This document shows positions 35,611 to 49,000 of a stretch of DNA of 64,000 nucleotides, piece after piece. Location: NCBI GenBank assembly GCA_032622095.1, contig CP136068.1:152049151-152113150 (forward strand), in the 5' to 3' direction. This DNA comes from Siphonodentalium dalli. Lineage: Eukaryota > Mollusca > Scaphopoda > Gadilida > Siphonodentaliidae. Every line of letters starts with the position of its first letter. Position 1 is the stretch's first letter. The position numbers and the translations under genes were made by a program. The notes under the pieces were generated by a model. That model worked only from the letters and a program-made list of their open reading frames with translations, had not been told where the DNA came from and made no database searches.

Positions 35611-35739
35611 TTTTACACTCCTTTTTAATCTCTCTATTCATTGCTCATCACAAAAAAATTTACTTCTTTACAAAGTTGAGCTACAGTGTCATTGACACTT
35701 TCATTTATATGTGGGTATGTAGTTTACTCCAGACTGATA

Positions 35740-36540
35740 GGGAACATGACTGTGTACGAAAGCATTCAGAGGACTGTATAGGATTCGACAAATTCGGCAA
35801 TAACTTGACATCGATTCTACAAATTCTCTAATTCAAGCATCTGTGACATCTCATTTAGATTATTGTAATTCTCTGTGTTGTTTTTGGACTTCCTCAGTAC
35901 CAGTGTAAACGCCTGCAGAAATTGCTAAATGCAGCTGCAAGGTCTGTATGCTGTATCCCAAGACCCCACTCAAGACGAATTTGCATTGGCTTCCAGCCCA
36001 GTACAGGGTTATATAGAAGATAATCGCATTGTTAATTTGTTATTGGTTCACAATTCAGGACAGTGTAAGGTACCTTCATATATATATATATAAGACCTCA
36101 CTTGTCTCCTGCTAGATCAAACAGTCTTGCGCTGTTACACATCCCAACAAACAAACGCAATATTTATGGAACATCTATGGAACAATGTTGATCCCTATTT
36201 GACACTTAATATCACTGAATTGTCAAACTTCAAGGCTGAGCTAAAACATGTTTGTTTAAGAGAGCTTACCCTCACTCTGTATAAAGTGTCTCTATTGACA
36301 TAATTGTGTACCTGTAACTAAAAGGATTGCCTTTTGGTTCTGGTTGATATTACCTCATGAGACAATCTTATAATTTATATTGTATTATTTTCTTGTTTCA
36401 TTTCTATACATACATGTATGTTTTGACTAGAATTAATTTGTGGAGCTCATCGATGTAAAGCGCCTTAGAATAAGTACAGGGTCATTCATTTAGTCTCACC
36501 CTTAATTTTGGCGATATACAAATGGATTTATTATTATTAT
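35740..36540 (+). pseudogene. 3' end of a CR1/L2-like non-LTR retrotransposon
   Basis: Plus-strand remains of the C-terminal part of a reverse-transcriptase polyprotein: IQASVTSHLDYCNSL, RLQKLLNAAARSVC, LHWLPAQYRVI and, after further shifts, LWNNVDPYLTLN with FKAELKHVCLREL. These are the conserved blocks downstream of the polymerase core in CR1/L2-type elements. Stops and frameshifts separate them. The 3' end has GTAAAGCGCC, GGCGATATACAAATG and a (TTA)n tail at about 36520-36540, typical of these elements. The 5' part is missing, as expected of incomplete reverse transcription. Confidence 0.85.
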
Positions 36541-37599
36541 GGACAAAAAATTGCCATTTCCAGATAAACAAAGGTGAATAACTCCAGAACGGAAAACCTG
36601 AACAAAACGATTGAACACTCCTCTGAATGTCCGCATAGCAGTGAAAATCCATATCACCCAATTTCAGTAAGATTTAACAACCTGTTGTTGAGATATGTGA
36701 TGGATGGACGGGTGACTAGACAGACGGGCGGAGAATCAGTTGCATGTAATCCAGTATACCCACCATTTACTTCGGTCATGGGGGTATACAAATAATGCCA
36801 ATAGTGCCAATAGTGACATTGATTTCCAGTATCAATTTGGTAGAAAACCATGACATTTTAGGAAAGAGGTAAAAATTTATTATCTTTGCTTGCTGACATT
36901 GTTAAAATATTATTGTATTTATACATGAATGACATTTACAAATATAAATCAGTACTAGACTGTCAATAGGGATTTATATAAATAGCCGAAATCCATTGCA
37001 GTTAATTCCAGACAGCATGTAACATTCGCTATTCACGTGGCATGTGCGTTTGATAGTTCTCAAGCATCTTGGGCACCTAGCTGCCAGAATTGTTTTCATG
37101 CTGCCTCGAGTTTCCCTACACAAATGCCAAGCGGCATAATTTAAATTAATTAGTTGCTTGTAATCTGAAGAATGAGGAATGGCTAACAAAGATATATTTA
37201 AAGCCAGGCAATATTAATTAGAATCTATTATTTGATTGGCTCCCTGCATTCATTAATCAAATCAATGTGAAATTTAGTGAAGAGAACTGAACTATTTTCT
37301 CCAAATGTTGGTAATAAAAAATGAATATTATACATATGAACAATGTTAAAGGTCTACCTCTTCCTAAATATGTTTTATATAGATTCCGGAGTATAAAATA
37401 ATAAATATGAGTCGAGGACACCTGTCCAGAAATGCTTCTATCAATTAGTATTGATTTTATATAAATATTTTCTTGTATAATGCGATAATCAATTGGGACA
37501 TTTTTTATGTACTATTTTTAGAGCAGAAAACGTTCAGGTGATCTCAGATAGAGATAGCATTCTCTCGCTTGTTCAATGCTCCAAATGTTTCTGCGAGCC
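36541..37599. other. Intergenic, nothing recognised
   Basis: Near 36550-36790 is sequence with CAGACGGGCG and a GGGGTATA end that looks like repeat DNA, but I found no second copy in this window. Confidence 0.3.
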
Positions 37600-37603
37600 T
37601 TAA

Positions 37604-37945
37604 CCCTTTACCCAACAGAAGGGCCCTGTGCCAATGCATTCTCTTATATATGCGAGTCGACCATAGGTCGCCTCACATATATAAGAGAATGCATTGGCTT
37701 AACACATTAAAAATTATAAAATTGTTAAAGAATGCATTCTCTTATATATGAGAGGCGACCTATGGTCGACTCGCATATATAAGAGAATGCATTGGCACAG
37801 GGCATAACTGTAACTATCACAATGTGGTCAAGGAGCCGGTTCCAATGATATCCATATTTGTATGGTTCTATTTAGACAGACCAAAGATATTTTAGGCTGT
37901 TGAAGCTTTATTTGGCCGGTTTTGGCCGGTTTGTTGGGTAAAGGG
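37604..37945. mobile_element. TTAA-flanked CCCTTTACCCAACA MITE, copy 2
   Basis: Inverted relative to copy 1. TTAA at 37600-37603 and 37946-37949. Contains both AATGCATTCTCTTATATATG palindromes; the segment between them is shortened. Confidence 0.9.
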
Positions 37946-38383
37946 TTAAATGCTCCAAATGTTTCTGCGGGCCGTAAAATCTCCAAAGTTGATTGTATGT
38001 ATTATGCCAGAAAATTCTAAATAAAATGAATATTAATTGATAGAAGCATGACAGGGGTCTTCGATTCACATTTATTATTTTATACCCAGAACACTATATA
38101 AAACTTGTTATAGGAAGAGATATACCATCTTTAAGGTGAATTTAAGTGGAAGGTGTAAACAATGAAATATACATATGAGGTATGAGAATTTAAAATATAT
38201 ATTCATGGTTGATGATTTTGAGATGGGTAAGTAAAATGGCAGCTTTTCTTAAAAAAAAAAAACTCCAATGTGTTCTCTCACATATGTATTGGCCCTCAGT
38301 GTAGCTTACAGGATAAATGTGAGTGCTTTATTTCACTAAAACCAACTATGTTAAATGCACTCTGTACAAAGCATGGTACTTAA

Positions 38384-38513
38384 CCCTTCTATGACCCTTC
38401 TTCTTTTTTTTGCGAAAACCCTGTGCCAATGCATTCTCTTATATATGCGAGACTCCCTATGGGAGACTCGCATATATAAGAGAATGCACTGGCACATGAT
38501 CTGTCATGAAAGG
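38384..38513. mobile_element. Small relative of the AATGCATTCTC palindrome MITE
   Basis: Starts after TTAA with CCTTCTATGACCC and ends GTCATGAAAGG. The core is AATGCATTCTCTTATATATG with centre GAGACTCCCTATGGGAGACTC. A second copy at 47373-47901 carries an insertion. Confidence 0.75.
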
Positions 38514-38707
38514 TTTATATACACAACTGAAATGGTGAGATTAGGGTCTATGAAACATGGGTATGAATTTTAATAAAAATGAAATTCATAGTGCACTATG
38601 GTTAGGTTGATGTTTTCAAATGGATGGAAATATAATATAACATTATTGAAAATCAAACTGAATCACAGTTTCACATTCAAAATTGAACAGAATCTTGAAG
38701 TTTTGCA

Positions 38708-39081
38708 CAGGAGCGCCGGAAGCATCCAAGGGCAGGGGGGGCAGAGCCTACAAAAAGCGCACTTTTCCGCAAAAAAGCGCATTTTCTTCGCAAACTCGGG
38801 AAAATAACCACAAATTAATTGTGGCAAAAATCCCTATTTTAATGGTATTTGTCGGTTTTTATGGCCGTTTTGTGATAAAATTGACAAAAAATTAATATTC
38901 CTTGTGAAATTGGTGGTATTTGGACCAAAAAAGTCACATTTTGCTATTAAAACATGAGATTCAACACACAAAAAGCATTTTCTGTCTCCAGAAAAAGGGC
39001 AAGTCCTGCCTCCGCTCGCCCCCCTTGGTCAAGGGCAGGGGGGTCAGCTGCCCCCTCTGCCCCCCTCTTCCGGCGCCCCTG
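38708..39081. mobile_element. 374-bp hAT MITE
   Basis: Ends CAGGAGCGCCGGAAG and CTTCCGGCGCCCCTG, flanked by the 8-bp duplication GTTTTGCA (38700-38707, 39082-39089). Interior includes GC-rich GGGCAGGGGGGCAG blocks. No transposase. Confidence 0.9.
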
Positions 39082-39170
39082 GTTTTGCAGGGTCTCTGAT
39101 GTTTTACGAAATCGTCTGGATACAAGTTTGATGAGCAGGCCTGAGAATATGGTCCCGGACATTTGCAGAA

Positions 39171-39355
39171 TGAGGTCCCCAGAGGGTGAATTTAGTGACG
39201 GGGGTCACGGAGATCAGAGTGAGGTCCCCAGAGGGTGAATTTAGTGACGGGGGTCACGGAGATCAGAATGAGGTCCCCAGAGGGTGAATTTAGTGACGGG
39301 GGTCACGGAGATCAGAATCAGAATCACCCAGAGGGTGAATTTAGTGATGCGAACC
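39171..39355. repeat. 49-bp tandem repeat TGAGGTCCCCAGAGGGTGAA
   Basis: Units start at 39171, 39220 and 39269 with a partial at about 39318. Each ends GGGGGTCACGGAGATCAGA. It is a local amplification of the palindromic family also seen at 13457, 39765 and 43940. Confidence 0.92.
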
Positions 39356-39764
39356 TATGCATACGAGTTCACCAATAACTGATACAAAAACAGATATTTA
39401 GTCAATATCTACAAGTAAGCATTGACCAAGCTTTATAGTATACCATACACAAAATATATCGTCTGCATCTGTCCCCCCACTCAGCGGGCTAGCATTACTA
39501 AATTCAGTCTGGGAACCTCATTCTGCTTAGGCCTTATCTTCTCTGGAAAGTATCTTTATTATCAAATTAAGTTTTTTTCAGTTCTTTAGAAATTTCTTCA
39601 CAAACATACATTTTCTTGTTTAATTTACTTTCTCTATATCCCCAAATTGGCAGACGTCACATTGCATAATTGAGGTGCCCAATGGGTACTCATCACAATA
39701 TTCACCATCTGGGAACTTATATATGAGTCTAGGTCTCCCATTACAGCTAGATGAGGCCATGCAT

Positions 39765-39855
39765 AATGGGGTCCACAGAGTATGAATTTGGTGATGCTAG
39801 CAAGCTGTGCAGGTTAGCGTCACTAAATTAACCCTCTAAGGACCTCATTCTGTGA
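39765..39855. repeat. CAGAATGAGG palindrome, near-complete copy
   Basis: GGGGTCCACAGAGTATGAAT, GTGATGCTAGCAAGC, GGTTAGCGTCACTAAATTAA and GGACCTCATTCTG form an imperfect inverted repeat just downstream of the Ig gene's stop. Confidence 0.7.
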
Positions 39856-39912
39856 ATGTCAGACACACTATATCCAGGCTTGATGAGAGAGGGTTTTCAG
39901 ATCCGGAGTTCT

Positions 39913-40034
39913 TCACCTATAAATCATTGATAGAATGACTGACATCAGTAGGAACAGACTTGTTGGCATCAGTGATATTGCAGATGAACCCACTTTGAAA
40001 GATGGGCAGTTGGGACCTTGACACTCCATGGTTT
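39913..40034 (-). CDS. Ig gene exon 7: C-terminal GPI signal and stop
   Basis: Acceptor TTTTCTTTTTCAG. Encodes residues 344-383: ETMECQGPNCPSFKVGSSAI, then SLMPTSLFLLMSVILSMIYR and TGA. Small residues followed by a hydrophobic stretch at the very end are the pattern of a GPI attachment signal. Frame and phase match exon 6. Confidence 0.9.
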
Positions 40035-43000
40035 CTGAAAAAGAAAATTAATTTTAGATAGTGTTTGCTGAATGCGTTTATTCTCTAATCAATAGATATT
40101 GAGAAATACAAATAGAAGATATATACAAAAGATTGAGAATGTTGCAATTCATGCACATTGCACAATATACACACAAACTTCCCATCATTATTATCATCAC
40201 CCCATGATAATAATCACCGCACAGTCATCGTAACCACACCAATCAGCCGAGTCAAATACAAAAGATGAGAAATCCTTTATTGTGAAGAAATAGTGGCATG
40301 TTTTTAAACAGAAACGGTTCAATATTGACGCAAACGCTGATTAAATAATTCAATCCAATACAAACAAAAAGATCTCAAATTTATCAAAAATTACTTTCAA
40401 CGAAATTTGTTCGGAAATCTTCCACATATGCATGTTTTGAGATATCTCTTTATACCAAAGTATTTTATAGATACTTTGGTAAGAGATATCTCAAAACATA
40501 CATACGCGGAAGATTTCCAAACAAATTTTGCTGAAAATACGTATATTTTTTGATAAATTTGAGATCTATTCGTTTGTATCAGTTCAAATTATTTAATCAG
40601 TGGTTGCATAAAAATTGTAGACCATGGGAAGAACATCTATACAGATGTCTTTGCTCTGAAATGTTGTAAACATATTTATTACATGATCCTACCCTTATTC
40701 CATTCAATAAACCCATTCTATACATTTTGATATTAAACGTTCGTTTAATAACAGGAAATAGTGCCAGGTGACCTTTGACTTCCAGTTTGTCGTCTGTTAA
40801 CATTCTGTATGCTATGTCTCAAAATACTATGGCTTCCAATATTTTTCCACCAAACTATCACGAATGAAGAGTTTGAAATGTTATGTCATTAAATATATGC
40901 TATTAAATGCACCAGAGTATTTATTTATCTGGGTCTATTTCTTTACGCGGGCAAACAACAAATAGTTCGTGAAACGTCATCGTATGCCTTACAGAAGCCG
41001 ATGTTAGTTTCGCGTCCCATTTGTTGATTTAAGTATTTTTTGTCGATGTTTTGGATAAACAAATAAATAAATAGAATCTACAACTCGTCCCCAGTTTATA
41101 GCGGAAATTACAAAACTCGTCCAGTAAATTAGGTCTGGACCTAGATTTACTGGACTCGTTTTGTAAATTCCGCCATAAACTGGGGACTCGTTGTAGATCC
41201 TCTATTTACACATGTTATTGTATTCTACTGGGCATATTGTAGACAATATTTTTATTTTAGATGTCATTCTCCCAGTGTAACATTGTAAAACCATGGTGGA
41301 TGAAGATGCCTCATTTCATGCAAATACATCAATTATACATGTTATTGTAATCCACTTTTTGAGATCATAGCCAGAACTACTACTCTGGTGCTATTTTTAC
41401 ATCTATCAACTGATCTTACTAAGTTTTTTCTGTTGACATTTGATAAGAAATGAATATTTATTTCCGTTAAATTTAAAGAATTTTTTTAGAAATGAATTTT
41501 TTTATTCTGAGAACAATAATTGAATCTTTGCTTCCAACTGTCTATGTTGTTAAAGTGATGTGAAACACTTCGGTAGGGTGATCAAAGAGATATGGAGAAT
41601 AATCTTGCTCAAAGCAGTTATTTTTGACGAATATTAATCCAAATTGACAACACACACCGTCTTTCTTATAAATGAATTAAATGCAATGACTCTAGATGGC
41701 GAAATCATTTGCGTTAGTTTATTGCCGATTGTTGCGTCCGGAATTGAGATGTAAATATTTACAATTGAGCATAGTTCAGACGATGTTTTCTATGGAGTGG
41801 TATGGTCGATTCATTTGAAATTTTCGGTGATCTTAGTAGAATGATACATTCCCCAGGTTGGCACAGCGCATAGTACTAACTTATAAGTTTATCGCACTCG
41901 ACCAAGTCCATAATATGTCTTTAACATGCCTTGATTTATTTGATTTGACACCATGCAGAATAATCAGTATTAAATTCTAAATCGACAAGTGCCATACCTG
42001 CAGTAAAAATGAGTGGACCACAACCATATTAAAACTTTACCTATATTTTAATGTGAGTAATCCTTATACAAAATTAGAAAACTATCAGGTAACTAAAACT
42101 AACATCCGGAAACCAAAATTGTCTGCAAATTCTAAGTCAACGAGGACCATAACTCTTTCAACTGGTATATAATATCGTTTAGATTGTATATAATGTAATC
42201 TGGTAATCCGAAAATTAAGTGGGCCTTTAATGAATATATAACATTCAACAATGAAACATTCTAATAGCATGGATTTATAAGAACCTGCGAATACAGGAAT
42301 CAGTTACGTGTATCAATTTTCGGATATAATTACTTAGATGGATTTACATGAACCTTTGAATACAGGAACAGTAACGTGTATAAACTTTCAGACACAATTA
42401 CGTACATGGATTTATAAGACCATGCGAATACAGGAACAGTTAGTGGTAGAAATTGGCAGGCCTCAACCATATTCAAACTTGATCTGTGCCCATAACCAAT
42501 AAGCTCACATACTAAATATTGTTTAATTTCATTAATTATTACTGAAGATATCATCATGTAAACCATTTGGGATGGATGAATGGATGCACAAACAGAGACA
42601 AAGGTGATTGCTGTAGTCCCTGGAATTTTTTTTCAGGGGATAAAAACCTGAAGTTGCAGACACTATTCATGGTTTTAACTCTTTGAGTGCCAAGTCCAAT
42701 TAGATCAGCCTTAAAAACGGCTGAAAATTGTTTTTTAAATCAATTTATTTTTATTTTTGGGGCATAAATAAGCATGTCATAGACGATATAAAAAGCGCCT
42801 GGATCAATTATTTTGGGCAGTTTAAGACCCAGAATCACCATCAGGAATTTATAGTAACAATTTCTGAAAAGTGAAAAACTGAAAGAGTTAAAAATAGTTT
42901 ATAATGTTTCAGACAATACATGTAAATACTGACCGAAAATGTAGAATGAGGTTTGGTTGCTGCCATATCGGTTGGTTGCCACACACTGATATTCTGTGTA

Positions 43001-46000
43001 ATCATTGGCCTGAACGTTCTTTATTTTCAGCGAGTACCACGATTGGAACGCCTTCAGCATATTACTCGTCTGTTTGTTGATGTCAAACTTGTCATCGTCT
43101 CCAAGTCGTAGCCATGAGTTATCTTTATCTGTCTCCTTTCTCTGCCAGTAAACTGTTGGCTCAGGGTAACCTGTATTAAATACACACATATCATGTTTTA
43201 ACCTTTTATATACTGATCGGGGGGGGGGGGGGGGGGGGGTCGTATGCTGATTTTTTACTTTCGACCCTTGTTGGGACCCACCCACCCCTGTGTCCAAAAT
43301 GTTTTCCGTTTTCGGCAGTTTTTTCCGACCATTATTGGACACCCAGCCCCATTTAACACTAAAACAGAGATTTGCGGGGTGAAATTCACTGTAAACAGCT
43401 GTATATGAATCTATGTGCATACTGTTTGTCATGGATGTTAACATTGACATGTAAATAGGAACGAGTCATTTTGGGGTCATTCGGCCAAAAAATCATGGCT
43501 GCCAGCAGCCATCTTGGATTTCAAAATTTGCAACAACTTACAACACAATAACTGCCTGCAGTTAGTTTAGCAGTTAGAATTACATCATTTCTCTTATTCT
43601 AAGATGTTTTAAGCCAAACTCATTGCAAAAACAGTCAAAAAGACTTGCAGAAAAAAAGAATTTGAGTTGCGGAAAAAATTGTTTGTTTCGACCACCCACC
43701 CACCCCGGCATACGTGCCCAGAAACCCCCCCCCCTGTACTGATGAGTAGTTATCCCGTAGGTCCTTTGTTGAACTTATTATCTAAACATTTCCCTTAATA
43801 AATAGGGCTCCTTCTGCACTTTTATTTATCTGTGATCAGAATGTTCCACAAGGAACATTCCGGGGGGGGGGGGGGGGGGGGGGGGGGAAAGGGATATCTC
43901 TCTTCATAGCCCGGCCTGGGAATAAGGTGCCTTTCATTTGCAGAATGAGGTCCCCAGAGGGTGAATTTAGTCAAATTGGCAGATGTCACATAGCATAATT
44001 GAGGTTATCAATGGGTGTACATCAAAATATGCACCATTTGGGAACAATCTGAGTCTGTCTCCCATTGCAGATGATGCCATGCAGAATTAATGAGAGTGAA
44101 TTTGGTGATGCTAGCCCACTATGCAGGATAGCGTCACTAAATTCACCCTCTAGGAATTTCATACTGCAAATGACAGGCACACTAAACTCAGGCTTGTTCA
44201 AAGCATGTAATGTCAATAAAGGTGCTTTTCTTGCAATTTCAATTGAAATTTTGGTGAACTGAATTACAGTGAATATAAACGTACCCCGCTTCAATAGATA
44301 TTCGGGAATTCAAGCATTAACTCTTTTAATACCAAATACTCATTGACTAGTAGTTCCCTTAGGAAATAATCAAATATTAAGTTCAAAGAAACAACAGTTA
44401 AACTTATTATCTAAACATTTCCCACATTACCGGTAATATATCAAAAATAATATCAAAACTCAGAAAAAAATATTTATAACATATTTATATGGACTTGTTT
44501 TAGACCGGCCCCCAGATGAGGGTAGTGTCACACGAAAGGGTAGAAATTTTGACCCTATCTCCAATTATCCTTGCCCCATGGGGTCCCAAAACACTGAGGT
44601 ATCCAGGGCGGAGCAGGTGGAAAATATATTTTTTTGACCTTTTTGGTGTTTTTGACCTGCAAATTTCAGTATAATCAGGAAAACCAATAAATAAGACAAA
44701 TGTTGAATAAAATATACTTGAATATCAGATATTTATTCTATCTGGGTTGCTTAACATTTATGATATGCAAAAAGTTACATTATCCAACAATTTTGTTGAA
44801 AAATTCACGAAAAATGCCCAAAAAATGCGTAAATTGCAGTGCTTTTTCAAAACAATAACTCCCTTTATACATATTCACCTGATGAAATTGACAGTGACAG
44901 TGAAGATGAGATTACATAATCCGTGGGCAGAACTATTGCAATTTATTATAAGAATTCTATCAACTAGTATGAACGACCTTTCGAGTTTAGTATAGCATAA
45001 AATTGAAAGCATTGAGAACACTATCTTGGGGTAGGGTTAAGTTTTACTTTATTTCTTAACTGTGGTGTGGTACATGATTATAGCATTTCATGTCTGATAT
45101 TGGGGAAGAATTCATGCTTATTGTGGTGCATGATGTGCAGCTGTATCCATAAAACTGACAAAGTCATGGGAATATTTTTTTAAATTTCACTTAAAAATAA
45201 TCAAAATTTTAGCCAATTTACCCCCAAAAAATCAAATGTTTAACAAAATAGACTCTACCATAACATAAACCTCATCAGATACATGCTAATTCCATGATAT
45301 ATGATAAGACTCTGAATTGGTTAACAAAACGGAATGAAAACGGGCTATTCTGACTTGACAGGTATTTTCAGATAGAAAATCAGTTTTAGGGGGGTGGGTT
45401 AAGTTTTTGGAAATATCTCGGCTTGTTGGATATCATTGCTTGTGATGTTGATGTTAATAAATCAGGTATATAATGCTGAAAATTTTGATGCACCAATGAG
45501 AGCTTTGTACCAAAAAATGAAAATTTTATGGGAAATCTTCTGGAAAACTTTTTTGAAAAAGCACTGCAATTTATGCATTTTTGTTGCATTTTCATGAATT
45601 TTTCACAAAAATTGTTGGATAATGTAACTTTTTGCACATCATAAATGTTAAGCAACCCAGATAGAATAAATATCCGATATTCAAGTATATTTTATTTAAC
45701 ATTTGTCTTATTTTATTGGTTTTCCTGATTATACTGAAATTTGCAGGTCAAAAAGGTCAAATAAAAATATTTTCCACCTGCTCCGCCCTGGATACCTCAG
45801 TGTTTTGGGACCCCCATGGGGCAAGGATAATTGGAGATAGCGTCAAAATTTCTACCCTTTCGTGTGACACTACCCTCATCTGGGGGCCGGTCTATTTGGG
45901 CACGTGAAAATGATAAGTTAGTATTCAGGTGCTATTCCAACTGGAGGAATGTAGCGTTCTACTAACATTGCCGAAAATCTTTAGCAAACCGACTACATTG

Positions 46001-49000
46001 AAATATTGTCTGAACATTGCTCAATTTCTCGATTCGGGATGACACTATCGGTGATAAACTAACGAAAACGATTTCTACATCGAGAGTCACTAATTAATAT
46101 ATAAAAATGACGGTATAATATTTTATATAATATTGGTAAAAATAACTAATATGAGCAAGATTATTCTTCATTTCTATTTGTTCACCCTACCATGTTCACC
46201 CTACCTGAGTGTTTCACATCAATAAAAGGAAAATCTATATAAAAAATAATTAATGTAGTTTGAGTGTATTTTATTGAGGATTGTAATACGACCCTGCCTA
46301 ACTATGCTTAAAAGCCATGTCCTGATTGGCCAGTGGCCCGAGTTACCATGGCTATCTCGTTCCAGTTTTGTGGTACAATTCTACTATTTCCAATTGTACC
46401 ACGAAAAAAATCGGTTTATTCAGATCGCCGCACGCGACTTTTCCCGTCTTTTCTAACTCCGCGCAAACGGGGCATTAACGGAGTACACCCGCACCCGTAA
46501 TCCTTTGAATTTTGCTACATCTTGCGAATTTTCTAGCGATTTTGTCGCGTGAAACCAGTTTGGTTGCCAATGAATATGGTCCAAATGATGTTATGGTATA
46601 TTGATATATGTTATGACCAAAGAAAGTTACTTAATAAGTATATTAAATGACAAAATAAATCCATGCGGCCGGGCTGTGCCTTAGTCGATTCGAATCTCGA
46701 TCATATTCGATATTTCGGAATCAAGTTGAAAATGAAAGCGTTTGTTCACCAGTACAGAAGGGGAATAAGATTAGTTTAGTAAACTAGATAATTTAGATCG
46801 CTTTGTGTAAGGAAAATGGTCCATAGTCGATGATCATATTCATGTTGTCCCAACAACGTTCAACACAGAAATGACCGCAATCGTATTTCCTGTACAATTT
46901 AAATGAAAGGCACGGCGCCGCTGAAAACACATCGTTTTTTAGCCAATCACAACGATTATTTACGCAAACAAATTACCAGAGCACTCCATGCAAAGAAATC
47001 AAGTACGCCCAATACGAATTACACCACAAAATGTTTTCTCACCTGAGACCGAAAAAGCGCAGTATTTCGTTGACTATTCAGTCGAATTGTGACCATAAAC
47101 TTTCAGTCGTATTACAAAAGAAATAAATACACGGTGTATCGGTGTGTATGGTCAAGTTGTACCACAAAAAACTGATTGTAGGACGACGCATAGCATCGTC
47201 CTACAATCAGTTTTTTGTGGTACAACTTGACCATGCACACCGATACACCGTGTATTTATTTCTTAAGTGTGGTGCTGTGTCTGTTTAGTGTAAACCATCG
47301 GGAAAAATGTGCCCCGACAGCCAGAGCACCATACCCTTCAATAATCACACACAAACTACATTCATTTCTCAACCCTTCCATGACTGGAGCTTCCTCAAAT
47401 TTTGCGAAAACCATGTGGCAATGCATTCTCTTATACCCTGCTTGACAAAACAAGTGTCCACCTAACCGCGGTGCAGTTAGCGTTGCCACCGTGGCTGAAA
47501 TGCAACCACACCGCGGCTCCACCGGCTAACTACAGTTGGGCCGCGGTGTACTTGCCGTTTGGCCATGGTGTAATTGCCGCGGTGTAGTTGCCTTTCGGCC
47601 GCAGTGTACTTGCTGTTGGGCCACGGTGTACTTGCCGTTCGGCCCGCGGTGATCAACTGCAGTTACAAACTCTGACACCGCGGGCCGAACGGCAAATACA
47701 CCGCGGTGCCAATGGACACTTGTTTTGTCCAGCGGGGTATGTGTGAGTCTCCCACAGGGACCCTAACATATACTAGAGAATACATTGGCCTAACAATATT
47801 TACTTTGACTTTGTAAGCCAGTGCATTCTCTTATATATGCGAGGCTCCCTATGGCACAAGATATTTAATGCTGCACCAGCGCAGCTTCTGTCATGAAAGA
47901 GTTAATTGAAATGTATCTTAGTTACCTGATACAACACATTCTAGCACTGTATCATATTGTCTGTTCTGAGCCTGTCCCACGGTGTCCTGGATGGCAAATG
48001 CTTCTGGTTTGAAGAAAACTCTCAATTCAGCGAAATGTTCAGCGGGAGGTGGTACATTGTTGTCAGCAATGCACCTGTAAACGCCTCGTTGTTCCTTTAC
48101 AACTTTCCCCATTGGCATTATGTTGCCCTGTAAATATACTATAAACTGTCAGAATAACGCAACATCCAAATTTGTCTGGTATTTTCATTGTCTTGCATGG
48201 AGTTCTAGCTTTATGGGTGATGGTAGATCATACATCATGTCTACCTTGGTTACAACTGAGACCCATAGAGATAATATTCCACCAGTATACTGGGGAAGTT
48301 TTTATCTTCTGATGGGGAACATAATAACACAGAAAAAATACTGCAGGTACAGTAATGCCCTAAGTAATTGACTCCTTAACCACAGCAGAATTATGGGTAA
48401 CTTTTCAGGATTTTCTTGGAAATATGGCTTGTTGCCATTCATCGGAAAGCTCTCACAGAAAGCTTTCTGATGAATGGCAACAAGCCATATTTCCGACTAA
48501 ATCCTGAAAAGTTACCCATAATTCTGCTGTGGTTAAGGAGTCGATTACTTAGGGCATTACTGTATTTATATTTCTCAGTTAATTAAAATTCCTATAAACG
48601 GCCATATGTCATTTGTTGAGCTAATATTACCTCAACATTTCCAACCAAATAATAGGAAGTTTTCAGCTCTTACATGCATATTATCTGTTCGTTTGTCTGT
48701 CTTCTGCTTATGTTTCCTAAACATCCCTCTAGATGAATAATAGACCATTCTAATATAAACATTTATAACTGAATAGAAGAATCTATTCAGTGTAGAAAGG
48801 GTTCATAGACATGATGAACATACCCTTTGTTTGGCAGCACCAGTTGGTAGCCAGCCTCCGTCAGCTCTTGCCCATGTCACATTTGGGAAGGGCATTCCAG
48901 TTGCGAAGCATGTCATGTTGTATTCATCACCCTCTCCCAGCTCCACAACACTGGTTGTTCCTGCCTGCTGCACTTCCGGAGCGACTGTAAGATTAAAGTC

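Larger units (their letters stand above)
32326..35705. mobile_element. 3.4-kb element of two opposed satellite arrays
   Basis: Ends AATGAAAGTGTCAATGACAC and its complement are inverted and continue as TGTARCTCAACTT. The left array (about 32380-34000) and right array (about 34480-35610) are the same satellite in opposite orientations. Between them are two further inverted TAGCTCAAACTTACAAAGTA boxes (34006-34041, 34394-34428). Tandem repeats of this size inside short-ended elements recall the pearl/Helentron-associated elements of bivalves and flies (family knowledge; the link is inference). Confidence 0.78.

Noticed and set aside
36574-36795. 73-codon plus-strand frame after the non-LTR tail
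   Set aside because: Its sequence looks like non-coding repeat with a GGGGTATA end; no protein family recognised.
43171-43450. Upstream extension of the exon 6 open frame (residues before YPEPTVYW)
   Set aside because: The extension is low-complexity (Pro run from poly-C) and satellite-derived. The CAG acceptor at 43171-43173 in phase 1 joins cleanly to exon 5.
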